A program made the position numbers and the translations under genes. Of a stretch of 64,000 nt of DNA, positions 56,072 through 64,000 are shown one piece after another. Each line of letters starts with the position of its first letter. Position 1 is the stretch's first letter. Source of the stretch: Pseudo-nitzschia pungens (lineage: Eukaryota > Bacillariophyta > Bacillariophyceae > Bacillariales > Bacillariaceae). The notes under the pieces were generated by a model. That model was not told the origin of the DNA. It saw only the letters and a program-made list of their open reading frames with translations, and ran no database searches. The stretch covers positions 9,521,001 to 9,585,000 of the forward strand of contig CM074758.1 in the NCBI GenBank assembly GCA_037355855.1, read 5' to 3'.

Positions 56072-57500
56072 AGCTGCTAAGAGCTGGGATATGTAGATCT
56101 GGTACAAATCCTACTGGAAGGGCCCAGCATCCTGCTTAGCACCCTGTTCACTATCCCACTTAGCACAGTACAGTTCCATTGATCAGTTAGCACCCCCTAT
56201 AGATCTCCCAATATTGATCTGCTAAGAACTGGGGTATGTAGATCTGGTACAAATCCTACCGGAAGGGCCCAGTGCGATGATATTGCTCGTCAGCAATCTT
56301 CGTGGAACTTGAATCGTCTCGTAGATAAATCGTCTTGTATTGCGTACTGAAAAATAAGGGAAAGCATTAACAATAATAACACGTATATCCCTGGCAAATG
56401 GTGAGACTACAGTGGACTGTTCAAGGTCTATTGCATACACTTAGTTACTACAAGGTACTTCCCTAGAGGTACATCGGAATCGATCGGAAGGGAGGGCATG
56501 ATAGGCTTTTAAATTAGAGTGAAATATAAAGAGTGAATAAAGGGAGCTGAGCGCTCCGCTCAGCTCTGTATCGTATCGTGACAGCATTCGATAACTCGTA
56601 TAATAACAGAGCTCTGTAGCTCTGGTACTGTATTCTACGGGTAGCGAATCGGAGTAGCGTAGCACAGCTCCGATTAATTAGACCGAATCGTGCGCTAGCT
56701 CACTTGCGCTACGAGTAGCGCGTTGGGTAACTGTTTGGGCCGGGTATCCGGTCATGGTACATATTATACACCAATGACCCGACCCCGGCGGTAGCATAGT
56801 ATCTTAGCATGGTATCATGGTAGGTTAGCATCTTTCAGTATCTCGTAGCATTAGCAACCCTAACCCTGTAGCATTTAGCTACACCATAACAGGTGCTTTA
56901 CTCGGGGTACGTACGATTGGTACAAATCGTACGCGACGGCCCTAGTAATTCTGCTAGCATCCATACCAAGCAGGATAGCAGGATATAGGTCTGCTGCTAA
57001 GCCTGTTGCTAAGCCTGTTGCTAAGCCTGTTGCTAAGCCTGTTGCTAAGCCTGTATGCTACCAATTAGCACACAGCTCAGCACTCAGCTCAGCACCTGTT
57101 AGTCAGCTACTGGATGTTGCTGTCTGTAGCCCCAGTAGCCCTTCTACACAGGAGCCTTAGCACAGATCATAGCACCCACCTTGAATATCTTCATACCAGC
57201 ATCCTGCTGAGCATCCTGTTTAGTATCACCTGCAGCACAGTATGGTTTGGTTCATCAGTTAGTAGCATCCTGTAGATCTCCCAATATTGATCTGATAAGA
57301 ACTGGGGCGTGTACATCTGGTACAATTCTACTAGAAGGGCCCAGCATCCTGCTGAGCACCCTGTTCACTATCCACCTTAGCCCATTACGGTTCAGTCTAT
57401 CAGTTAGCATACTGAATATTTTATAATATGCATCTAATCTAATAAGAGATAGGGTACTATGTAGATCTGGTGGCACAAATTCTACTAGAAGGGCCCAGCA
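56072..57500. repeat. Degenerate repeat field with ~145-bp units
   Basis: The block CTGCTAAGA-CTGGG-TATGTAGATCTGGTACAAATCCTAC-GGAAGGGCCCAG starts at about 56072, 56217, 57289 and (diverged) 57443. Between neighbouring starts the sequence continues with CATCCTGCTTAGCACCCTG, TTCACTATCC and TCAGTTAGCA words, so the first two units are exactly 145 bp apart. Related fragments occur at 25390-25680 and 60850-60890. No coding potential seen. Confidence 0.75.
56994..57060. repeat. 12-bp tandem array (GCCTGTTGCTAA)
   Basis: Four perfect GCCTGTTGCTAA units at 57001-57048 with diverged units on either side, embedded in the 145-bp repeat field. Confidence 0.9.
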
Positions 57501-57529
57501 TCCTGCTTAGCATCCTGTGAGAACGTCTT

Positions 57530-57740
57530 CCAGCCGGTGTGTGATGGATTTGGTGAGGGATTTCTGTCTCTGGCGATTTCTCATACGATTCCAAGCCGGT
57601 GTGGGATTTCTGTCCCCTGTGATTTCTCCTATGATTCCAAGCTGGTGTGTTATTTCTGTCCCCTACGGTTGATTCCAAGCCTGTCCATGAACTCTTCCCC
57701 CTACGATTGATTCAAGCCGGTCTGTGAATTCTGTCCCTTA
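57530..57740. repeat. ~60-bp tandem repeat (GATTCCAAGC...TTTCTGTCCC)
   Basis: Four or five imperfect units containing GATTCCAAGCCGGTGTG, ATTTCTGTCCCC and a TACGATT-type end. They directly abut the 145-bp repeat field. Confidence 0.8.
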
Positions 57741-58437
57741 CAAAAAGAATCAACTCCAGGAGCAGTGACGCGCATTCGGAACGAGAGAATCTTGTTTCTC
57801 ATCCTAGTACTAGTAGTACTACTAGTAGTGTCCGCCTGCCTTGACAAGAAGTGTCTGGTGCTCCTCCTGCCACGCACAGCACCATCAAGAGGGACAAGCA
57901 ACAAGAGCGACGATAGTATCATCATTTGTAGAAGTAAATAATGGTCTATTGAGAACTACAAAGGGGTAGTAGATAACCTTACTACTCGGCTTGTTTTGAT
58001 ATAACCTTCTTGTTACATTGAATCGTTTCAGAACTACTAGTACTAGTAATGTACGTAAAGCATCGAGTTGTTTCTTGTATCCCACAAAGGTAAACCGGCG
58101 GAAAATTCCTTTGTGGGCACAGTTTCGAACAAATGCTGCGGTCAAAATAACTTTATTGTGTGAGACAAATAATGATCAATAATAATAATAATAAACAAAC
58201 AGGTAGTAGTAGCAGTCCTCCTGCAATCGGATTGGTATCATTCTTCGTGTCTGACGGACGAGCAGGCATTCGCATCGGCGTGCACAACCACGACGAGCGA
58301 GCCAAAATTCCGGTGCCATCAGGAGCACCACGAGTGCGATCGGATTACGGTAGGATGCAATTTCATAGTAGTTTTGTAGTAGTTTGTTGGTGTGGAGTGG
58401 TTTCGTGTTCCAGTGTTTCCCCGAGACGACTTTTCGT

Positions 58438-60066
58438 TTATTGCTCTGTCGACACCTTGCCATCCGGTTCCAACATGGCTTCCAGTCGGCGCTTTCGGAC
58501 ATCCAACTCGATTTCTTCCTCGGAGGCATCCTCGATCAAACCCTCGGTTCCAAAGAACTCGGCGTCGGTCATGAAGAGCTCATCTGGCTCCTCAAATTTT
58601 TCCGAGACGGTTCCATCGGCTTCTACATCCAACTTTCGGTATCCAGGTCCGTAGGCGCTGGAATAGTAAGGGTTGTACGTCGCTGGAGGAGGACCGTATC
58701 CACCGTATCCCTTGTAGCCCTTGCCTTTCTTGTAATCTTTCTTGGCCTTTTTGGACTTCTTGTCTGACTTGTACTTGTATGACTTGTAAGTATAGTAGCC
58801 ACCATCGGAGTAGTAGTTGGTGCCGCCCTTGGAGCCATAGTCATAGTAACCTGACGACTTGGATCCGTAGTATGGACCTCGTCCTCCGTAGTAGTAGCCG
58901 TCGTCGGTAGTAGGAAGAGAAGGGAGGTTGACAGGGCGACCACTGAATCCCGTGGGTCCGGGAATCAAGACCTCGTCCACCACTTGGATCACACCGTTAC
59001 ACGAGATGACATCCTTGGCGAAGGTGTACTTGGTCTTGTCGTCACCGGAGCTGTCGAAGTCTATTTCGAAGCTGTTTTGGAATGTAAATTGAGACGCGCT
59101 GAAAACGTTTTCGGGATAGCCAATGGTGGGGTTCAAACCGTTTCGGGTGTTGCCGGGACCGATTTGTTGGGCAGTGTTGGCATTGATGCAACGGGTTTTC
59201 GATCGCTGGTTCATTCTTCGATCTTGTTGGGTGTTGAGGGTGCGATAGGTCTGTCCGCATCGGAGATCATTGGTCAACCGCGCCTGGGGAAGGATGTGGA
59301 GCTCGAGAACCTTTTGGTCGTCGAGTCTGGAGAGGAGACCATCGATCTTTGCAAATGCGGCATCGGTAGGGGCAAAGACGGTGTGCGGAGAGTTGCCGGT
59401 GGCCATGAGGTTGTAAACATTGGGATATTTGTCGATGAGGTCGCAGAATCGTCGGAAAGGATCTCCGATTCGGCTACCGATGTCACCGGTTCCGCTCTGT
59501 GTGGAGGTAGTGGAGGACGAAGTGGTGTAAATTGTACTTCCGGAACAAAGGTTACCGTCTGAAAAACGCAAAAGAGATTGTCAGCCACAGAGGATAATGA
59601 TGATAACGATTATGGCGCAAAGATCACATCATGAAAGGTCAGGTTGATGCAATGCACAAACACGCAAGCAACGCCACAACGTCTGTCACAAGTGAGATCA
59701 CAAGATGTGCATCAATTGTTGTCGACGTGACGTGACGCCACGTGACGCCACGTGACGCCACGTGACGCCACGCGACGCCATGTGATGTGATGTGATGTGA
59801 TGTGATGTGATGTGATGTGATGTGACGCAATGTGGCGCGACGCAACGCGACGCGACGTGTTAATGTGTTGTGTTGTGTGCCAACTTACATGTTCGTCTCT
59901 GCGAACCCTCTCTTTCTGATGTGAAACTCCCCGCGTTGGTGTCTTTGTCTCGCAAATCTTCAGTCCGCTTGCACTGGTCGAAATTCAAGTATGATTGTCC
60001 CATGACACCCCGGGAAACCAGAGTGCTCAGCACTAACGCAAAACACGATTGTTTGATGATTGCCAT
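58438..60066 (-). CDS. Secreted fasciclin-domain protein with Tyr/Gly/Lys-rich tail
   Basis: Two exons: 60066-59889 and 59558-58438, 432 residues. The intron (330 bp) has GTAAGT and TTTTTCAG ends, phase 1. MAIIKQSCFALVLSTLVSRGVMG is a signal peptide. A short Cys-containing segment (FDQCKRTEDL, SGSTIYTTSSS) precedes one FAS1 domain at about 85-255. FAS1 landmarks are VYNLMATGNSPHTVFAPTDA, ELHILPQARL, and near its end FAKDVISCNGVIQVVDEVLI. The next ~100 residues are Tyr/Gly-rich (DDGYYYGGRGPYYGSKSSG) with a Lys cluster (YKSDKKSKKAKKDYKKGKGY), followed by an acidic tail. FAS1 proteins mediate adhesion in extracellular matrix; the Y/G/K tail recalls cingulin- or silaffin-like proteins of diatom silica, though that role is inference. 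There is no GPI-type hydrophobic C-terminus. Confidence 0.85.
59725..59860. repeat. Intronic 10-bp then 5-bp tandem array
   Basis: CGTGACGCCA (10 bp) is repeated about five times, passing into TGTGA (5 bp) repeated about nine times, then TGTGACGCAA-type degenerate units. It lies within the intron of the fasciclin gene. Confidence 0.9.
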
Positions 60067-62228
60067 GTTGATTCGGATCGTCGTTTCTTTTTCCTTTCGT
60101 GATATCAGACTTTGTGACTAACTTCAACTATGTTGCGTTGCCTGAGTTTTCTTTCCGTGCAACGATGAATGAGATTTTTTAACCCTTGTTTGTTGCCTTG
60201 GGATGTGTTGTGTTAATGGACAAAAGGATGGATGTGTCCTGGAGGTCTAGGATTGACTGTTTTGGGAGGTTAGGACTTGTCGCGCAAAATTTTGTCGTTT
60301 GATCCGTTCCTCAGTGCGATTCCCACTTCAAATGTCCTTCCCCCAACGCTTCTGGTGCTCCAACGGCCAACTCGGTATTTTTTTCCCTCCGGAAGGCGCA
60401 CCTTGGGAAGGATTTAGATTTTTAGCGTATTTTCTGACACAGTCGATATAAGCGTACCCGGGGTTAATCGTTTTTCCAATAACTGTCTTTAACGTCTTCT
60501 ATTGTTTGATCACTGCCTGATAAGGCGCACTGTGACTCACTTAGGGAGCCAGACGACTGAGGATGAGTTTCACACGGTCCAGGCGAGGATTTGAACCGAA
60601 CAGTAAGATTACTCGTAGTCGTGCTCGTATTCGTACGGGTACTAAGATTACCGTGTTATTGTTTTTCATTTTTTATGTATTTTTTTAATTCCAACGTTTC
60701 GAAACCGCTAAATGTACCGGTAAAGATACAAGTCGAGAACATCATGGTAACGATGGTAACGATGGTAACGATGGTGGTGGTGGTGCTACCGTATGGTGCT
60801 AGCTACTAGTAGTATGTTGGCGCTGTGCGGGATCCGAAGTATGATTCTTAGTCCCTGTGTAGGGATTTGTACCAGCAGAGCCAGCAGTAGTACTAGTACT
60901 AGTAGTTCTAGTAGTACATACCCTAAGGAGAATAGCCCCCACCAGTAGTAGTAACAACAACAACAACAACAACAGCAAGAGTCGTCTACAGGATGCTGCT
61001 ACAAAAGGATGCTAGTACACATGAAACTTTTGTGAGATGCTGTAACAGCAGTGTGGTGGTGGTGGCTGCTACTATGGGGGTTCTGCTAGTGGTACTACTA
61101 GTAGTGAAGGTGCTGGGCCCTACTACTAGTACTACTACTGGTACTGACGTTGCTACTACTACTGCTGTTGTTATTGTTTTCTCTCTTGCTGAGGATGAGG
61201 ATGAGCAATTTTATTACACATCATTATCATCATCACTAGTATCAGCAGCAGCATTGTTCCTGGTACTAGTGCAACAAGTACTAGTTTACTGCTGGTGGCC
61301 TGGTGCTAGTACGAGAACGTTACTAGTAGTAGTAGCTGATTGAACTGCTGTTTGTACTAGTAGTAAGAAGGCCGACTGGAGGCCTACGGTACCAGCAGCA
61401 CCCCACCCACCACTGCTGCTGTTGGTGCTGGTTCTAGTCGTACGAGGAGTAGCACCACTACCATCTCTGTTACTGGAAGTACTACTAGTAAGTAGTACTG
61501 TTAGGACTGATGCAAGAAGAAGAAGTGATGCTGAGCCACTCTCTGCTAGTACCACTAGCTACTACTAGTTACTACTAGTACTACTACTATTGTAGTAATG
61601 ATACAGCACATAATTGCATCCCATTGCATTCTTGAATTGCATCCCATCCCAAAACTCCAATTCAATCCAATCCAATCCAATCCAATCCAATCCAATCCCA
61701 TCCCCAAAGTCCAATCCCATCCCAAAAGTCCAAGAATCCCATCCCGTCCCGTCCCGTCCCGTCCCGTCCCGTCAAGATGGTGTCACTCGTCACAGCAACG
61801 ACCAGCACTGCTAGTGTTGGTGGTGGTGCTTCTATTCCAGCGATTCCAACCCTTCGATGTCGATGTCGATGTCGATGTCGATGTTGATGTCCCTGTCGAA
61901 ATCGATGCATGCAGTCGTAGTCATAGTCGTACTCGTGGTCGCAGTCATACTACAACTAGTACTACCACTAGTCGCATTCACTTGATCATCGTTTTTGTTG
62001 CAGCTGTTGTCATTTGTCATTTGTCATTGTCGTGTTTGAGTTTCTACTCTTTGGTTACCTTTCACTTCACTTCACTTCATTTCGTTTCGTTTCGTTTCGT
62101 TTGATTTGATTTCGTTTCACTTCACTTCACTTCACTTCACTTCGTTTCGTTTGATTTCATTTTTGATTTCATTTTTGATTTCATTTCATTTCATTTCATT
62201 TCATTTCATTTCATTTCATTTCGTTTGT
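60067..62228. other. Gene-poor region with ACTAGT tracts and pentanucleotide arrays
   Basis: It holds the 5' flank of the fasciclin gene (to ~60.5 kb) and dense ACTAGT/TACTAC tracts at 60885-60915, 61095-61145, 61320-61335 and 61480-61595. Arrays of CCAAT (61670-61702), CCGTC (61741-61770), GATGTC (61856-61885) and TTCAC/TTCAT/TTCGT (62063-62225) follow. A plus frame at 60993-61343 is hydrophobic because of the repeats and is not called. Confidence 0.55.
62063..62225. repeat. Mosaic pentanucleotide array (TTCAC, TTCGT, TTCAT)
   Basis: Tandem 5-bp units change in blocks: TTCAC, then TTCGT, then TTGAT, then TTCAC again, and finally TTCAT. The array ends within about 5 bp of the stop codon of the ALKBH7-like gene. 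Confidence 0.9.
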
Positions 62229-62942
62229 TCAATTTGGTTTGGCATCCCGAAAGATGATGCTCAGTCGCTGTTCGCGATGAACCACCACCTCGTCGTTATT
62301 ATTGTCATTGTCATTTCCATTATTGTCGTTGTCATTGTCATTATTGTCATTGCCATTATTGTCATTGTCATTGTCATTGTCATTGTCGTTGTCATTATTG
62401 CCATTATTGTCATTGTCATTGTCTTTGCTATTGCTCTTGCAATTGCTGTTGCTCTTGCTTCCGCCGCGCCAAAAGACCGCTCCATCCGGCAGCAGCTCGT
62501 GCGAGCAGGAATAGCGTCCGGATCCCGCCAGCACGTACAAACTCCTGGGCGGCAGCAGCAGGTCCACGTGACCGTCATTCTCGTTGCTGTTGCTGTTGCT
62601 GTTGCTGTTGTTGTTGTTGTTATCGTTGTTACCGTGGTTGTTGTGATTGGCATTGGCATTGGCATTGAATTCTTGTTGTTGTTCGTTTTGTTCTTGTTCG
62701 TTTTGTCCTTTTCCTTGTTGTCCTCGCCCTCGCCCTCGTTCTTCGTCATTGCCTCCTCCTCCCGCCGGTGACCCTTCCCGTACCGGTTTGAGACGCATCA
62801 CGGCCGGCGACAAGAGCGACAATCCCGCCACCATGTGTCCCGAAAACCGCACCGAATCGACGTGCGCCCGGAGGCTTCCGTCCCCGCGAAGGTCAATGGC
62901 GTGGCAGGGTAGCCACGAGAAGGGAAGCGACGAATGGCACTC

Positions 62943-62975
<33 letters not shown>

Positions 62976-63828
62976 AGAATTAGTAGTAGTGCTATTAGTA
63001 TTATTATTGTTGTTGTTGTTGGAAGTAGTACTACGTGTAGGACTCGTAGTAGTACTACCACAGGAATACAAGTGGCGGAGGTGATTTTCTTCCAGCAACG
63101 TTCGGATGCGGGTCAGAATGGAAGCGATGCGGCGGTGGATATCGTTGTTTTTGTTTTTGTTTTTGTTTTTGCTTTTGTTTGCATCCATAGAAACAGCAGC
63201 AGTAGGTAGCAGTGTTAGTAGTGGTATCAATACTACTCGTACTTGTACTCGTACTTGTACTCCCACTCCCACTCATATTCCCACTCATACTCATACTCGT
63301 ATTACTACTACTAGCATCGCCATCAAACTCGTGAAGCTCGACTTCTCGATAACCGGAAATGACGGAATCCCAGTGACCGGTTTGATAGCGGGTTCGTCGC
63401 AGTCGCGTGCCGAGGATGTATTCCGAGAGAAGGGATTCTTCCGAGGGAGTTACGATCGAGGGGTACACGACAAAGGGGATTGTTGTTGTTGTTGTTGTTG
63501 TTGTTGTTTTTGTTATTGTTGTTGTTATTGTTGTTGTTTTTGATTGATGTTGTGATTGATGTTGTGATTGGTCGGGAGGAGCGTAACGATCGTCGATCAG
63601 GGAGGGATCCGGGATCCAGCGTTGTTGGGTGATGGTGTTGTTGTTGCTGTTGCTGTTGTTGTTGTTGTTGGTATTGTTGTTGGAATGGATGCAAGTAGAA
63701 GCAGAAGTAGAAGCACAAGTACGAGTAGAAGTGCGAGTGCGAGGAGAAAAACTCGTTCCGAGCCTTCCTATTAGTAGCCGTGAGGCGGTCGTCCACATAC
63801 GAGAGGAAGAAGGCGATCCCCTTCGCAT
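62229..63828 (-). CDS. ALKBH7-type 2-oxoglutarate/Fe(II) dioxygenase, probably mitochondrial
   Basis: The N-terminal part is in the frame from ATG 63828 and the C-terminal part in a frame ending at 62229. The two open frames overlap at 63055-63272, so an intron or frameshift joins them. A TACTAAC branch-like word near 63215 and AG at 63173-63172 suggest an intron, but no strong donor with fitting phase was found. The start (MWTTASRLLIGRLGTSFSPR, no acidic residues) looks like a mitochondrial presequence. VVYPSIVTPSEESLLSEYIL, TGHWDSVISGYREVE, then LRAHVDSVRFSGHMVAGLSL carry the ALKBH7 pattern. HVD provides two iron ligands, SHELLPDGAVFW the third His, and QRLSIIFRDAKPN the 2-oxoglutarate-binding Arg region. 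Asn/Ser/Asp-rich insertions separate the core strands. Human ALKBH7 is a mitochondrial matrix protein linked to programmed necrosis and fatty-acid metabolism; a diatom role is unknown. Confidence 0.8.
62290..62455. repeat. ATTGTC-type repeat within ALKBH7-like coding sequence
   Basis: Reiterated TTGTCA/ATTGTC units encode an alternating Asn-Asp run of about 40 residues just before the last core strand of the oxygenase. Confidence 0.85.
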
Positions 63829-63947
63829 TGCGAGGAAGTTTTGCTGTGCGGTAAGTTTTACTTGTACGGTAAGATTAGGACTATCGGTAAGGTTACCGGA
63901 GAGATCGTTTCCTTTGTTTGTTTGTTTGTTTGTTTGTCTTTTTGATG

Positions 63948-63981
<34 letters not shown>

Positions 63982-64000
63982 GATTGATTTTCAATTTTGG
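63829..64000. other. 5' flank of ALKBH7-like gene
   Basis: It contains GTAAGGTTACC at 63889, TTTG repeats at 63915-63940 and TTGA repeats at 63945-63980. No further gene is seen before the window ends. Confidence 0.5.

Larger units (their letters stand above)
54461..58437. other. Gene-poor, repeat-rich region
   Basis: 54.5-55.9 kb has GTAACCTTAC and TACCGGTA words and no gene. 55.97-56.0 kb has an ACTAGT tract. 56.07-57.73 kb is a degenerate tandem-repeat field annotated separately. 57.7-58.4 kb has only short frames, including a minus frame at 57701-57925 starting MMILSSLLLLVPLDGAV with no further support. Confidence 0.5.

Noticed and set aside
60560..60610. tRNA-like T-arm word (GGTTCAAATCC on minus strand)
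   Set aside because: Flanking bases do not pair as a T-stem, and no A-box or acceptor stem could be found at the right distance.
62106..62771. Plus-strand frame rich in Ile/Val and Phe-His-Ser, membrane-like
   Set aside because: Made of the TTCAT and ATTGTC microsatellites; the minus strand holds conserved ALKBH7 motifs.

Overview
The window looks like nuclear DNA of a diatom, probably pennate. Three things point there: a fucoxanthin-chlorophyll a/c protein whose presequence has the heterokont plastid signal (cleavage/transit boundary around ASAAAFAP); a second plastid-targeted gene with the same ASAFAP motif; and secreted cell-wall-type proteins (fasciclin with a Tyr/Gly/Lys tail, PT-repeat protein, Lys/Ser-rich tails). 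Genes are few, have no or few introns (GTGAGT, GTGCGT or GTAAGT donors where clear) and use GC-rich codons. They sit in AT-richer intergenic DNA crowded with short repeats. The species cannot be named from the sequence alone.

Layout: 1-5 kb holds a TLC-domain membrane protein and a hypothetical gene. 5.4-7.5 kb holds the first (A) of three related genes coding for a CRAL-TRIO-like region plus a C-terminal DUF6824-type domain. Copies B (34.0-36.8 kb) and C (48.5-51.5 kb) lie in the same window, and A and C share an intron at the same residue. 7.7-8.8 kb carries two hairpin MITE-like elements; two more lie at 37.7-38.0 kb. 10.8-13.5 kb has a tandem DUF3303-like protein and a coiled-coil protein. 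15.9-16.9 kb is a broken BspA/DUF285 repeat gene. 17.5-22.2 kb has a large disordered protein and a helical-repeat (ARM-like) protein. 27.3-31.1 kb is a nearly complete piggyBac-type transposon whose transposase also carries a SAP domain, an AT-hook and a Cys-rich tail. 37-46 kb holds small secreted proteins and the FCP gene. 52.6-54.5 kb is a four-exon plastid-targeted gene of unknown function. 56.0-57.7 kb is a degenerate repeat field. 58.4-60.1 kb is a secreted fasciclin protein. 62.2-63.8 kb is an ALKBH7-type 2-oxoglutarate/Fe(II) oxygenase, probably mitochondrial, swollen by Asn/Asp-rich insertions.

The genes do not form an operon-like pathway. The most unusual content is (i) the three-member CRAL-TRIO/DUF6824 family, (ii) a new-looking family of ~95-100 bp TA-flanked hairpin elements, one of which can be compared with an empty-site-like paralogous copy, (iii) the multi-domain piggyBac element with inverted repeats, and (iv) pervasive self-complementary ACTAGT tracts and the recurring GTAACCTTAC-type motif between genes. 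All domain names rest on motif recognition by eye; no database search was possible.
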